The notes beneath the pieces were generated by a model that had not been told where the DNA came from, made no database searches, and saw only the letters and a list, made by a program, of their open reading frames with translations. Below are positions 17,439 to 26,693 of a stretch of 64,000 nt of DNA, in pieces. Made by a program: the position numbers and the translations under genes. Source of the stretch: Brevundimonas aveniformis DSM 17977 (GTDB lineage Bacteria > Pseudomonadota > Alphaproteobacteria > Caulobacterales > Caulobacteraceae). The stretch lies in contig NZ_AUAO01000003.1 of assembly GCF_000428765.1 (NCBI RefSeq), positions 372,001 through 436,000 on the forward strand, given 5' to 3'. Position 1 is the first letter of the stretch, and every line of letters starts with the position of its first letter.

Positions 17439-18649
17439 TCAGCCCCACGTTCCGCCAACAGCGCGGCGAGCCGGTCCTCCAGTCCTGCCTCGGGAAAATC
17501 CTCGGCGATCCACCAGTTTTCGAGATCTTCCAGAAGTCGCCCCATTCGGGGGCCTGGCCGCATTCCAGCAGCCTTGAGGTCCGCGCCGGTGATGGGGAAC
17601 GCCGGGCGCTGCCACGCGTCCGCCAAAGCCAGCAGCCGCCGCGCTCGCTCTTCTGCCACCGGACCTGCGGCCCAGGCGCGAACCAACCGATCCCGGAACG
17701 TCTGGCGACCCAATCGGTACAAGGCTACGCGCGCCACCGTGTCATCCATCCCCACATCGACCGCTGGCTGATCCGGCAAGGTCGCCAGCAGCCGCGCCTT
17801 GTGTACGTTGGATAGCCGCAAGGCTTCCGCCGCGGCCCGCACGACATTTGGGTCGGCCGGCAGGAGCGCCGACAACCGCATCAAGGGATCTGAATCGATC
17901 TCGACCATCGACCGGAACAGGGGCGTCCGCTCTGCGCAGGGCAAGACCTCGGACAACACGCCAGTTTCGATCATCAGGTCGAGCGCCGGTCGAGGGTCAG
18001 GAGCCGACAACAGCTTGAGAAGCTCGCTCGAAACCCGCTCGGCTGAGAGCTGGTGCACCCCATCCTTCAAGTGAGCACAGGCCTCCACGGCCGTCGCATC
18101 GGGCTCATCTCGACCAAACCAGGCGCGAAAGCGGAAGAACCGCAATATCCTGAGATAGTCCTCCCGAATCCGGCGCTCGGCGTCTCCGACAAAGACGATC
18201 CGACCGGCTAGGGCATCGGATATTCCCTCGCCGGTCGGATCGAACACCACACCCGTCCGGTCAGCATAGAGGGCATTCAGGCGAAAATCCCGGCGTGCGG
18301 CATCCGCGTTCCAGTCTTCGGAAAAGGCCACAGTCGCGCGTCGACCGTCCGTCGAGACGTCGCGACGAAGGGTCGTCACCTCGTAGGGTCGTCCAGACGA
18401 AACCACAGTGATCGTGCCATGCTCGATCCCGGTCGGAACCGCCTTGAGCCCAGCCGCTTCGACAGCGGACACAATGATCTCCGGTCGCAGTGGCGTGGCA
18501 ATGTCGATGTCCGACACCGGGCGCCCGATCAGGGCGTCGCGGACGCAGCCGCCGACAAAGCGCCCTTCCCCATCCGCTCGCGTCAGCGCATCCAGGACCG
18601 CTACGGTGGGCAGGGCCGTCAGCCACGCCTGATGGATCAAGCGCGTCAT
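17435..18649 (-). CDS. cca: CCA tRNA nucleotidyltransferase / poly(A) polymerase family
   Basis: Class II nucleotidyltransferase that adds or repairs the 3' CCA of tRNAs. The 404-residue protein has the GGCVRDALIG loop, the metal-binding DIDIAT, RRDFRLNALYAD (the neck/fingers signature), and RIREDYLRILRFFRFRAWFG. Alphaproteobacterial genomes often encode one such enzyme, so CCA addition is most likely, although poly(A) polymerases look similar. The start at 18649 overlaps the Nudix stop by four bases; an upstream in-frame extension lies wholly inside the Nudix gene and was rejected. Confidence 0.93.
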   Translation of the reverse strand: MTRLIHQAWLTALPTVAVLDALTRADGEGRFVGGCVRDALIGRPVSDIDIATPLRPEIIVSAVEAAGLKAVPTGIEHGTITVVSSGRPYEVTTLRRDVSTDGRRATVAFSEDWNADAARRDFRLNALYADRTGVVFDPTGEGISDALAGRIVFVGDAERRIREDYLRILRFFRFRAWFGRDEPDATAVEACAHLKDGVHQLSAERVSSELLKLLSAPDPRPALDLMIETGVLSEVLPCAERTPLFRSMVEIDSDPLMRLSALLPADPNVVRAAAEALRLSNVHKARLLATLPDQPAVDVGMDDTVARVALYRLGRQTFRDRLVRAWAAGPVAEERARRLLALADAWQRPAFPITGADLKAAGMRPGPRMGRLLEDLENWWIAEDFPEAGLEDRLAALLAERGAE

Positions 18650-19296
18650 CCGCCCCCCCCGGACAGTCGGGCCATCCTCTGTTGCAGACGCCGGATCATG
18701 CCCGCCGTGGCCCCCCAGATGTAGCGTTCCGTTCCGATGTCGTCCCAACGCATGGCCCAGAACCAACGCTCGGCACCGTTCCAGACCATCGATTCCTTCC
18801 GGTAGTTTCCGGTGTCCATCAGGAAATCCCAAGGGGTTTCAAAGGCGGCAGCGACTTCGTCGGGATTGAGGGTGAGCTCAAACGGGGTATCGACGACGGC
18901 GACCACGGGCGTCACACAGAATCCGGTACCGGTTTCATAAACATCAGACAGGCCGAGCGGGTGGATCTTGGCCGGGTCCAGGCCGACTTCTTCATGGGCC
19001 TCGCGCAGCGCAGCCTCGACGACCGTTTCACCCGGCTCGATGCGCCCCCCCGGGAAAGCTACCTGGCCCGTATGGCTGTTCAGGGTGTCGGCCCTGCGGG
19101 TCAACAGCACCGTGGCACCCGGCTCGCGCCAGATCACCGGGACAAGCACCGCCGCCGGCCTCAACGGCCGCGTCTGGTCGGGGCGGATCGACGGGTTCAG
19201 ATCATAGTCCGAGGCTTGCGGTGTGGCCTTCAGCACCTCGTCGCTGAGCGGATCGAGAACAGCACGAAGTTCAGCCGCCAGCGTCTGGCGGCTCAT
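18646..19296 (-). CDS. CoA pyrophosphatase-type Nudix hydrolase
   Basis: 216-residue Nudix hydrolase with an intact box GGRIEPGETVVEAALREAHEEVGL (here given by ends: GGRIEPGE...EAHEEVGL), preceded by the LLTRRADTLNSHTGQVAFPG segment characteristic of the NudL/CoAse UPF0035 subgroup. Members hydrolyse CoA derivatives to phosphopantetheine and 3',5'-ADP. It sits second in the five-gene unit, overlapping DUF1285 upstream and cca downstream by four bases each. The sequence ends in a short glycine run. Confidence 0.92.
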   Translation of the reverse strand: MSRQTLAAELRAVLDPLSDEVLKATPQASDYDLNPSIRPDQTRPLRPAAVLVPVIWREPGATVLLTRRADTLNSHTGQVAFPGGRIEPGETVVEAALREAHEEVGLDPAKIHPLGLSDVYETGTGFCVTPVVAVVDTPFELTLNPDEVAAAFETPWDFLMDTGNYRKESMVWNGAERWFWAMRWDDIGTERYIWGATAGMIRRLQQRMARLSGGGG

Positions 19297-19835
19297 TGGT
19301 CCCGGCCCAGTTCAAACCACACGCCGCCAGAGCGCAAACCGAGGGCCCCCGTCTCGTCGCGCTGGGCCGCCTCTACCAGTTCGTAGAAGACGGATCGTTC
19401 AATGCGGGCCTCCAGCCCGCCCCGTACATGGATGTAAGGCCGCGGCTCACCATCCGGTGACACCTCAACGCGGATCGGATGGTCCGGTCCGGCGACCGTC
19501 TCGTCGCCGACATCGGTGATGAAAACCAGATCGCCATCCCTGCGCGTTACGGCGACAGCGCGAAAGGGCACGTCCTCAACCCCGATCGTCAGCTTCTCGA
19601 CGGGCGTGACCAGGCAATAGCCGTCGGGGTCCTTTCGGAGGACGGTTGAAAACAGCCGGATCAGCTCTTTGCGACCAATAGGCGAGCCCTCATGCAGCCA
19701 GACGCCGTCGGCCCTTATCAGGATATCGATGGCTCCACAGTTCGGTGGGTTCCACAGGTCGACGGGCGGCAAAGTACGCTGAGCGGCCTGCGCTATCCCG
19801 ATCAGTCCTGCAGGGAAGGCGCCGATCATGCTCAT
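19293..19835 (-). CDS. DUF1285 domain protein
   Basis: 180-residue soluble protein of the DUF1285 family, with the typical LWNPPNCGAIDILIRADG-type N-terminal core, HEGSPIGRKELIRLFSTVLR and EDVPFRAVAVTRR. Structures of relatives show a two-domain fold of unknown role. It is first in the coupled DUF1285-Nudix-cca-DUF3052-amidotransferase unit, an arrangement whose first three genes recur in alphaproteobacteria. The start is uncertain by two residues (ATG at 19835 or 19829). Confidence 0.88.
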   Translation of the reverse strand: MSMIGAFPAGLIGIAQAAQRTLPPVDLWNPPNCGAIDILIRADGVWLHEGSPIGRKELIRLFSTVLRKDPDGYCLVTPVEKLTIGVEDVPFRAVAVTRRDGDLVFITDVGDETVAGPDHPIRVEVSPDGEPRPYIHVRGGLEARIERSVFYELVEAAQRDETGALGLRSGGVWFELGRDQ

Positions 19836-19873
19836 GGTGACAGGTTGGAAGGCTTGTCGCCCCTCGGCAAGCC

Positions 19874-20359
19874 CTATCCGATGCGCGCCAGTCCGACGGG
19901 CTTTTCACCGTCGAGCGCCAACCACAGAAGCCTGGACGGATTGACGGGTCCAGGCAGGACCACGGCATCAGTCCGCTCAAACCCAAAACGCCCGAAAAAA
20001 GGCGAGTCGCCAACCAGCAGAATTCCCGGCAGTCCCTGTTCGCGGGCCCAGGCAATACAGGCCTCCACCAGAGCCGCCCCGAGGCCGGCCTCGCGCCAGG
20101 TCCGATCTACGGCAATGGGCCCCAGAAACGTCGCCCGCAGCGCCCCGATGCGGATAGGCCACAGGCGAACCGACCCGATCACCCCGGCCTCCCCCCGCAT
20201 GACAAAGCCGGCCTCGGGGTTGGATCCCTCGCGCAGGCGCTCGGCTGTCTTGGCATAGCGCCCAGGCCCGAAAGCCGCTTCCACAACACGCGCCACCGCG
20301 CCCGCATCGAAGGCAGATTCGACGCTCAGGGTCGGACGGTTCATGGCGGGCTCGGTCAT
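19874..20359 (-). CDS. GNAT-family N-acetyltransferase
   Basis: 161-residue acetyltransferase with the acetyl-CoA binding pattern VDRTWREAGLGAALVEACIAWAREQG, shown here only by its core REAGLGAALV, and LVGDSPFFGRFGFERTDA near the C-terminus as in YhbS-like proteins. The start MTEPAMNRP at 20359 was chosen; upstream in-frame codons overlap the enoyl-CoA hydratase end. Substrate unknown. It follows the hydratase on the same strand. Confidence 0.9.
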   Translation of the reverse strand: MTEPAMNRPTLSVESAFDAGAVARVVEAAFGPGRYAKTAERLREGSNPEAGFVMRGEAGVIGSVRLWPIRIGALRATFLGPIAVDRTWREAGLGAALVEACIAWAREQGLPGILLVGDSPFFGRFGFERTDAVVLPGPVNPSRLLWLALDGEKPVGLARIG

Positions 20360-20415
20360 GGGAGGCGCCCCATAGGGCCGAAGTCCTCCCAGGCCAAGCG
20401 GAAATGCAGCCGCAC

Positions 20416-21177
20416 CTACCCGAAATTCGGCGCTCTCTTTTCGAAGAAGGCGGTGAACGCCTCGCGCGCCTCGGGGCTCAGCATCTGCGCCCCGAAGACC
20501 TCGCCCTCGGCCTGCATCAACGCCCAAAGCCGCTCAGCATCACGCATCAGACGCTTGGTACCCGCCAGCGACCCCGGCGCGCGGCGCGCCAGAAGTCCGG
20601 CCAGTCGTCTGGCTTCTGCATCAACCTCGGCGCTGGCCACGCACCGATTAGCCAGGCCCCAGGCGTGCGCCGTGCGTCCATCAATGGGCTCGCCCAAGGC
20701 AAACAGTTCAAAAGCCCGCTGGTGACCGACCGCCATCGGCAACAACAAGGTCGAAGCCGCTTCCGGCGCCAGAGCCAGATTAACGAACGGCGTCGACAAC
20801 AGGGCGTCCTCGGCCACCACCACCAGATCGCAATGCAGGAGCAGGGTCAGGCCAATGCCCACGGCACGGCCCCTCACCGCCGCCACCGCCGGCTTGTCGA
20901 GATAGGCGAGGCTCTTGAGGAAATCGAAGACCGCCATGTCTGTCGGTCGCGTGCCCGACATGGCGATGGAGGCAAAATCTCCAATGTCGTTTCCGGCTGA
21001 GAAACTGTCGCCCTCGGCACCGAACACAATGACCCGAACGCCCGGATCGTCTTGTCCGGCAACCACGGCCCGCGCCAGATCGCCGTACATGGCCTGGGTG
21101 ATCGCATTCTTCTTGTCTGCACGCGCAAAACGGATGCTCAGAATGCCGTCGGACAGCTCTGTTTTGATATGGCTCAT
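20416..21177 (-). CDS. Enoyl-CoA hydratase/isomerase family protein
   Basis: 253-residue crotonase-fold protein. The oxyanion-hole segments FSAGNDIGDF and VRGRAVGIGLTLLLHCDLVV are clear, and the second catalytic glutamate region NLALAPEAASTLLLP retains a Glu. A C-terminal helical trimerisation region follows. It likely acts in fatty-acid or branched-chain acyl-CoA breakdown, but hydratase versus isomerase activity cannot be told apart. It lies seven bases downstream of the MBL-fold gene, so the two probably share a transcript. Confidence 0.9.
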   Translation of the reverse strand: MSHIKTELSDGILSIRFARADKKNAITQAMYGDLARAVVAGQDDPGVRVIVFGAEGDSFSAGNDIGDFASIAMSGTRPTDMAVFDFLKSLAYLDKPAVAAVRGRAVGIGLTLLLHCDLVVVAEDALLSTPFVNLALAPEAASTLLLPMAVGHQRAFELFALGEPIDGRTAHAWGLANRCVASAEVDAEARRLAGLLARRAPGSLAGTKRLMRDAERLWALMQAEGEVFGAQMLSPEAREAFTAFFEKRAPNFG

Positions 21178-21184
21178 GGTTTCC

Positions 21185-22255
21185 TCAAACGGCGCGCCAG
21201 CGCCAGACGCCCTCTGCGTCCGTTTCCCGAATAGCCCGCCCCTGCCGGACCAGACACGTCAGATGGGCCACGCTTTCGCCGGTGGCCATGCTCAACAGGC
21301 CAGCACTGATCGGCCGGGCGAACAAGGTTCCAAAGACGTCAACAGCTCGGCGGGGCTCACTGAGGCGACGGACCAGCCGTGTCAGCGCAGTCTCATGGCC
21401 GCGACGCAGAGCTTGCAACCGCGCATGCAGTCCCCGGAACGGCTCGCCGTGGGAGGGCAGAACCAGAACCCTATCCGGTACTTCCCGTTCCAGCCGATCA
21501 AGCGACGTCAACCAGTCAGCGAGTGGGTCGGCTTCCGGCTCTGTCGGCCACACCGAGACATTCGAACTGATCCTGGGCAACACCTGGTCACCCGCAATGA
21601 AGACGTCATCGTCCTCGCGCAGCAGACAGATGTGCTCGGGGGAGTGCCCGTCTCCGCCGACCAATTTCCAGGCCCGACCATCGATCAACAAAATCTCGCC
21701 GGCCGTCAGGCGATGATAGGCCGCGGGAGGCTCGCTCACGGCCTTGGCGAACTGGCCGAACCGACCACGCCAATCCTCGACCTGATCCCCGGACCAGCCG
21801 CAGGCGCGATAGAACTGAGCGCCGGATTCGGGAGCCGGCCCGGTATCCGCCATCAGCATCCGCAGAGTGACGTACTCGAGACGGCTCATCTTCAACGGGA
21901 CATCGAAACGCGCGCACAGCCAACCTGCCAGGCCGACGTGATCGGGGTGCATATGCGTGCAGATAACCTGGGTGATCGGCCGGCCCTCAAGCGGCCCTGA
22001 CAGGGCAACCTCCCAGGCTTCGCGACTAGCCGGAAAATCCAGGCCGGTGTCGACGATGGCCCAGCCCTCACCATCTCGCAAAGCCCACAGATTGATGTGA
22101 TCCAACGCCATAGGCAGCGGAAAGCGCAACCAGAGCACGCCGTCAGCGACCACGATCGCGTCTCCGGGTTTCGGCAGGGCCTCGAACGGATAGGTCAGCC
22201 CGGCCCGATCCGAACGCGCCTCGCCTTCCCTCATAACCGCCGCGCCTTCGGCCAA
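21185..22255 (-). CDS. MBL-fold metallo-hydrolase with C-terminal winged-helix-like domain
   Basis: 356-residue metallo-beta-lactamase-fold hydrolase. The metal motif THMHPDHVG, the GHSPEH histidine, the FIAGDQVLP aspartate and a distal LVLPSHGEPF histidine form a complete binuclear site. About residues 285-350 form a helical C-terminal extension seen in the lactonase/LACTB2-like group. It is upstream of and close to the enoyl-CoA hydratase, which suggests a thioester or lactone substrate in acyl-CoA metabolism; this is inference. Confidence 0.88.
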   Translation of the reverse strand: MAEGAAVMREGEARSDRAGLTYPFEALPKPGDAIVVADGVLWLRFPLPMALDHINLWALRDGEGWAIVDTGLDFPASREAWEVALSGPLEGRPITQVICTHMHPDHVGLAGWLCARFDVPLKMSRLEYVTLRMLMADTGPAPESGAQFYRACGWSGDQVEDWRGRFGQFAKAVSEPPAAYHRLTAGEILLIDGRAWKLVGGDGHSPEHICLLREDDDVFIAGDQVLPRISSNVSVWPTEPEADPLADWLTSLDRLEREVPDRVLVLPSHGEPFRGLHARLQALRRGHETALTRLVRRLSEPRRAVDVFGTLFARPISAGLLSMATGESVAHLTCLVRQGRAIRETDAEGVWRWRAV

Positions 22256-22429
22256 GAGCCCGTCTCCTTAAGAAACGCTCTGACTAGCGCCTTGTTCATC
22301 GGGGAGTCAAAGTGGATTTACGACACGAAGCACGGCGAACAAACATCGTGTTCGTCATGCGTTGTCACTTGACCGGCACTTCTGTGCCCCCTAGCCGTTT
22401 TTCAGCTTACCAGACGAGGATACCGGCCG

Positions 22430-23791
22430 ATGAGACTTTCCCTTTTCGCAATTACAGCTGCGGTGGCGGCCGTCACCCTAGCTCTGGCACCGCCCACGAC
22501 GGCGTCCGCTCAAACGCGCACCCGCCAGGTCGTCACCCCACCTCAAACAGAGGTGAATTCCGCTGTTCGGGACCTGGTTGCCCTCAACCGCCTGAACTGC
22601 AACGTCGATGCCGCCCGGTTCGTTGGCCGGAATAACGAAGGCCGAACGCTCTATGAGGTCGCTTGCGTTGGAGCCCCCGGGTTCCTGGTTCTCGATACCG
22701 AACCGGCACAGACCGTAAATTGCATCGCCAACAACGCCTCCGTGGCCGCGCGACGCGCAGAGAACCCGGACGCTGACGCCGGTGCCGAATGCTCTCTGGA
22801 GCGCAATCTCAACCTCCTCGATTCGGTTCAGCCGATGGTCCAGCGCGCTGGGATAGACTGTCAGGCGGATGGCGCGCGCTGGGTCGGAGCGACGACGAGT
22901 GGCGAAACGCGATATGAAGTCAGCTGTGCCACCGGCGATGGCTATTGGCTTGACGTGCGCAATGACGGTTCGGTCGCAACGACGCGCTCCTGCCTTGAGG
23001 TGGTTGCTGCTGGCGGTGCCTGTGAATTGACGCCGCCTGCCGAGATCGCGGCCAGCATCGCAGCTCTGGCCGCCCCGTCGGGTCGGACCTGCTCGGCAAC
23101 CGGTGCCCGGTTCGTCGGGGCGAACGGCGAAACCGGTCAGCGGTATTATGAGGTCGGTTGTGCAGACGGAATCGGGTTCATGATCCGCACGTCCAGCACC
23201 AACGCCTTCGAATCCGTCATTGAATGCGCCCAGGCGGTGAATATCGCGGGTGGTTGCCGTCTTTCGGACGGCGCTGCCGTTTCAGCGGCCTCGGCCGAAG
23301 AACTTCAGGCCCGCCTCGCCTCGGCAAGCATCGCCTGCCAGTTTGTTCGTAACGGTCCGCCTCGCCAGGAAACCGAAGGCGACCGCCGCACGGTGGTCGA
23401 GTTCGACTGCGTTGATCGCCCCTGGGGACTCGTCGCCTTTCTCCCCAACCCCTCGGGATCTGCTGAAGAAATTGACTGCCTGACCGCCCAGGCAAGGCTC
23501 GGCGGTTGCTCGCTGACCAGCCGCAACATGCTCCTGGACAACCTCGGCATGCTGGCGGCGGCCCGCACCCAGCTCGCTTCTTGTGCCGTGTCGGATTTCC
23601 GCATGGTTGGCCGCCTCTCCTCGGCCGAGGCCGGCAGCGCGAATGGTGCCGGAGACGTTGTCGAACTGCGCTGCGATGGTGGTTCAGGTTACATCGCAGT
23701 AGTGCGCCCGGATCGGTCCGCGATCACGCAGTCACAGACCTGTGCGACGTCGGCCGAGCGCGGCGGCACGCGTTGCCAGCTGGGCAGCTAA
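22430..23791 (+). CDS. Secreted protein of five cysteine-rich repeats, function unknown
   Basis: 453-residue exported protein: Sec signal peptide (about 1-28, ending ASA), then five tandem units of about 75-90 residues. Each repeat has four cysteines in the same order: an opening Cys two to five residues before ARFVG-like text, a Cys after YEV, a Cys before an Ala-rich helix, and a closing GGCxL. The units open LNCNVDAARFVG, IDCQADGARWVG, RTCSATGARFVG, IACQFVRNG and ASCAVSDFRMVG; the last two are more diverged. The pattern suggests two disulfides per unit in the periplasm. I do not recognise a catalytic motif. It is monocistronic with its own terminator. Confidence 0.88.
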   Translation: MRLSLFAITAAVAAVTLALAPPTTASAQTRTRQVVTPPQTEVNSAVRDLVALNRLNCNVDAARFVGRNNEGRTLYEVACVGAPGFLVLDTEPAQTVNCIANNASVAARRAENPDADAGAECSLERNLNLLDSVQPMVQRAGIDCQADGARWVGATTSGETRYEVSCATGDGYWLDVRNDGSVATTRSCLEVVAAGGACELTPPAEIAASIAALAAPSGRTCSATGARFVGANGETGQRYYEVGCADGIGFMIRTSSTNAFESVIECAQAVNIAGGCRLSDGAAVSAASAEELQARLASASIACQFVRNGPPRQETEGDRRTVVEFDCVDRPWGLVAFLPNPSGSAEEIDCLTAQARLGGCSLTSRNMLLDNLGMLAAARTQLASCAVSDFRMVGRLSSAEAGSANGAGDVVELRCDGGSGYIAVVRPDRSAITQSQTCATSAERGGTRCQLGS

Positions 23792-23822
23792 ACGAAGGTA
23801 CTCGTTCTTCGGAAAGTCAGGA

Positions 23823-23855
23823 GGGCCTCGGGAGAAATCCCGGGGCCCTTTTCTT
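23823..23855 (+). terminator. Rho-independent terminator of the repeat protein gene
   Basis: Eleven-base stem GGGCCTCGGGA / TCCCGGGGCCC (one G-T pair) with a GAAA tetraloop, followed by TTTTCTT. It lies 32 bases after the stop and just short of the convergent dihydroorotase stop. Confidence 0.92.
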
Positions 23856-23856
23856 G

Positions 23857-25191
23857 TCAGGCGTTGAGCGTTTCCTGGAAACGAACAGCCCGACCGGTCG
23901 CCCGGCCCATCAGCTCGCCGTCCCGCATGACCACGCGCCCGCGCACAATAGTTCCGACCGGGTAGCCCTCGACCTCCATACCGTCGAAGGGCGTCCAGCC
24001 CGAGCGGGTGGCCATGTCCGCGTGACGCAAGACGCGGCGGGCCTTCAGGTCCACCAGCGTCAGATCTCCGTCCCAGCCTTCGGCCATACGGCCCTTGCCG
24101 GCGATCTGGAACACGCGCTGCGCGCCCGAAGAGGTCAGATCAACAAGGCGTTCCAGGCTCAGGCGTCCCTTGGCGACATGATCCAGCATGACCGGCAACA
24201 GGGTCTGTACGCCCGGCATGCCGGACGGTGACGCCGGATAGGGCCGCGCCTTCTCCTCCAGCGTATGCGGCGCGTGATCCGAGCCGATGACGTCCGCCAC
24301 GCCTTGCGCAATCCCGTCCCACAGCCCGCGCACATGCCGCGCCTCCCGGATCGGCGGGTTCATCTGGGCTAGGCCCTTCAGCCGCTCGTAGGCTTCGGGG
24401 GCCTCCAGCGTCAGGTGCTGAGGCGTGAACTCGACTGTGGCGACGTCTTTGTGGTTGGCCAGAAACTCAACCTCTTCGGCCGTCGTCACATGAAGCACAT
24501 GGATGCGCTTGCCGAGCTTCTCGGCCAAGCCAACCAGGCGGCGAGTCGACAGGAACGCCGCCTCGGCGTCGCGCACCTCCGGGTGGCTGGTCCAGTCCCC
24601 TGTTCGCGCCAGTCCCCGCCGTTCAGCCAGCCTGAACTCGTCTTCGGAATGGAAGGTCGCCCGGCGGTTGACGTTTCGAAGCACCGCCTCGACGCCCTCG
24701 TCGTCGGCAATCAGAAGAGAGCCGGTCGAGGCCCCCATGAAGACCTTGACCCCGCAGCAGCCCGGAAGCCGCTCCAGCTCGCCGAGATCGGCGACATTCT
24801 CCATCGTCCCGCCGATGTAGAAGGCATGGTCGCACCACATACGGTGATGCGCCCGGCGCAGCTTGTCGGCCAGCGCGTCCGGGTCCGTTGTCGTCGGCTC
24901 GGTGTTGGGCATTTCGAAGACCGCCACCACACCGCCCAGGGCCGCCGCCCGGCTGCCGGTTTCAAGGTCTTCCTTCCACTCAAGGCCTGGCTCACGGAAG
25001 TGAACCTGGGTGTCGATCACGCCCGGCATCACCAACAGGCCCGTCGCATCCACGACCTCACCCGCCGAGGCCTGACCTAGATCTCCCAGCCTGAGGATTT
25101 TGCCATCCTTGATGCCGACATCACCCAGGCCGCGACCGCCATGGTTGATGATCTCGCCGCCTCGGACGATCAGATCATAGGCTTCAGCCAT
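23857..25191 (-). CDS. pyrC: Dihydroorotase (class I)
   Basis: Zinc amidohydrolase of pyrimidine synthesis, closing carbamoyl aspartate to dihydroorotate. The 444-residue protein has the metal motif DTQVHFREPG, the segment GVKVFMGASTGSL where class I enzymes place the carboxylated lysine or its substitute, HVLHVTTAEE, and DVIGSDHAPHT. Length and the HFREP motif favour dihydroorotase over allantoinase, though the families are close. The start MAEAYDLIVRGG at 25191 was chosen and overlaps the GT9 gene by eight bases; a 26-residue extension is unlike the family. Confidence 0.88.
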   Translation of the reverse strand: MAEAYDLIVRGGEIINHGGRGLGDVGIKDGKILRLGDLGQASAGEVVDATGLLVMPGVIDTQVHFREPGLEWKEDLETGSRAAALGGVVAVFEMPNTEPTTTDPDALADKLRRAHHRMWCDHAFYIGGTMENVADLGELERLPGCCGVKVFMGASTGSLLIADDEGVEAVLRNVNRRATFHSEDEFRLAERRGLARTGDWTSHPEVRDAEAAFLSTRRLVGLAEKLGKRIHVLHVTTAEEVEFLANHKDVATVEFTPQHLTLEAPEAYERLKGLAQMNPPIREARHVRGLWDGIAQGVADVIGSDHAPHTLEEKARPYPASPSGMPGVQTLLPVMLDHVAKGRLSLERLVDLTSSGAQRVFQIAGKGRMAEGWDGDLTLVDLKARRVLRHADMATRSGWTPFDGMEVEGYPVGTIVRGRVVMRDGELMGRATGRAVRFQETLNA

Positions 25192-26164
25192 GAGCAGGCT
25201 CCAGAACGGGGGGCTCGGTCGACCGGAACAGAGTCTCAGCCGCGGCGACGACTGGCTCCACCGGGACATCCATCATGTGCTGGATATGCTGGTTGAGGCC
25301 GGGATCGATCACACGAAACTCCTCCAGAGATCGCGATCCACGCACCGCTGCACCGTGCCAGGGTCGGGTCAGGGATTCGTCAGAAGGACCGTAGATTCCC
25401 AGCGCAGGAACCCCGGCAGCCGTCGCCAACTGGGTCCAGACCGAGTCTCCTCCGATGAACAGACGGGCGTGGCGTAGCGCCGCCGCCGTCTCCAGCAAGT
25501 CGAGCTTTCCCTGAAGCTCGATGACGCGATCCCGGGACACGGCAAACCGGATTGTGTGCGCCGCATCGCGATCTTCCGACCGGCCGACTAGCATCAGCCG
25601 TCCACCCGCCAACGGCCCGCCCGCGCCCAGGAGAGACGCTGCCACCTTGGTAAATCGCTCGGACGGCCAACGCTTGCCGATCCAATCCACCCCCGGGCCA
25701 ACGGCCAGGATAGGTCCGGCTCGATCACCGACCAGGGCATCGGCGGTGGCGACGACCTCGTCGCCGAAGAATAATTGGGGGGGGGCCGGTTCATCCAGCA
25801 TCAGGACCCGAGACGCAGATTCGACCGCATGTACCGGCTCTGCGTCATCGGTTCGGATGGCCCGTCGCTCGCGCTTGAGCCAGCTCGACAGCTTGGAGCC
25901 GCGCATATCGACCACGACGCTCCAGCGACGGCCCTTGAGGCGATCCCACAGCTTCAGCCAATCGGCCGTCGCCTCTCCAGGAAGGACGATCAACCGATCC
26001 AACCCGGGGGTGTCGCGGAACAAGGGCGCGCTTTCAGGCGATCCAACAATCGTGATCCGTGCCGTCGGAGCCTCCCGCACCATTTGGGCGAGCACACCCG
26101 ACGACATGACCGCCGCCATGGAATCGGCCTCGGCAATGTACAAGATGGTCAAGGACGCGGGCAT
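25184..26164 (-). CDS. Glycosyltransferase family 9 (heptosyltransferase-like)
   Basis: 326-residue GT-B fold transferase resembling LPS heptosyltransferases. Visible are an N-terminal Rossmann strand ILYIAEADSMAA, the linker AVGPGVDWIGKRWPSERF and the family-9 donor-site signature LFIGGDSVWTQLATAAGVPA followed by LGIYGPSDESLTRPW. No membrane segment is seen, so it probably works at the inner face of the inner membrane. It is likely part of cell-envelope glycan synthesis; the sugar is unknown. It overlaps the start of dihydroorotase by eight bases. Confidence 0.87.
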   Translation of the reverse strand: MPASLTILYIAEADSMAAVMSSGVLAQMVREAPTARITIVGSPESAPLFRDTPGLDRLIVLPGEATADWLKLWDRLKGRRWSVVVDMRGSKLSSWLKRERRAIRTDDAEPVHAVESASRVLMLDEPAPPQLFFGDEVVATADALVGDRAGPILAVGPGVDWIGKRWPSERFTKVAASLLGAGGPLAGGRLMLVGRSEDRDAAHTIRFAVSRDRVIELQGKLDLLETAAALRHARLFIGGDSVWTQLATAAGVPALGIYGPSDESLTRPWHGAAVRGSRSLEEFRVIDPGLNQHIQHMMDVPVEPVVAAAETLFRSTEPPVLEPAHG

Positions 26165-26213
26165 TGAACCGCAATAAACCCGAAATCGATTGAGTCGTCG
26201 CTAGGGAAGCGAT

Positions 26214-26693
26214 CTAGCGCCACTCTCGTTCCAGGTATGATGAACCCTCGCCGTAGACGGCAACCTTGGCTCCCAGAACGACCGAGGGACTCTCGGTCCA
26301 GCCGCGCCTGGTCCAGAACGGTGCCGCACCAGGCACCGCAACCAACTCGGATCTCTGCACGTCGGGGTGAGCGTCAAGGCAGGTGGCCAAAAGTCGTGTA
26401 CCCAGATCACGCCCCCGCGCAGATGGGGCAACCGACAGATCGTGAATGTACCAGACATCGCCCCCGGCCCCATCCAGCACTGTGTCTGGTGCAGGCGGGT
26501 CCATCGATATCCATGGGTGGCTCAGCAGATAGGCGTCCAGCCGACTGTCCGTCTCGACCGCCCAGCACCAGTCCGGTGCCACAGCGATCCGGCTGGCGAA
26601 GGCGACGTCGCTGTCTCGAATGGCGGGGGGGTAACAGTCGGCTTGAATGGCGAGGGCCGCGGGGAGATCGCCGAAGCGAAGAGGGCGGATCAC
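26214..26693 (-). CDS. GNAT-family N-acetyltransferase
   Basis: 159-residue acetyltransferase with the acetyl-CoA motif as [20 protein letters not shown] and a C-terminal FWTRRGWTE typical of the fold. Its ATG overlaps the isovaleryl-CoA dehydrogenase stop by four bases, so it is translationally coupled to that enzyme. Substrate unknown; the coupling suggests a link to acyl-CoA metabolism, which is inference. Confidence 0.88.
   Translation of the reverse strand: MIRPLRFGDLPAALAIQADCYPPAIRDSDVAFASRIAVAPDWCWAVETDSRLDAYLLSHPWISMDPPAPDTVLDGAGGDVWYIHDLSVAPSARGRDLGTRLLATCLDAHPDVQRSELVAVPGAAPFWTRRGWTESPSVVLGAKVAVYGEGSSYLEREWR

Noticed and set aside
20915-22000. 361-codon plus-strand frame opposite the hydratase and MBL genes
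   Set aside because: It spans two clear minus-strand genes and has a Ser/Arg/Pro-rich, unstructured composition.
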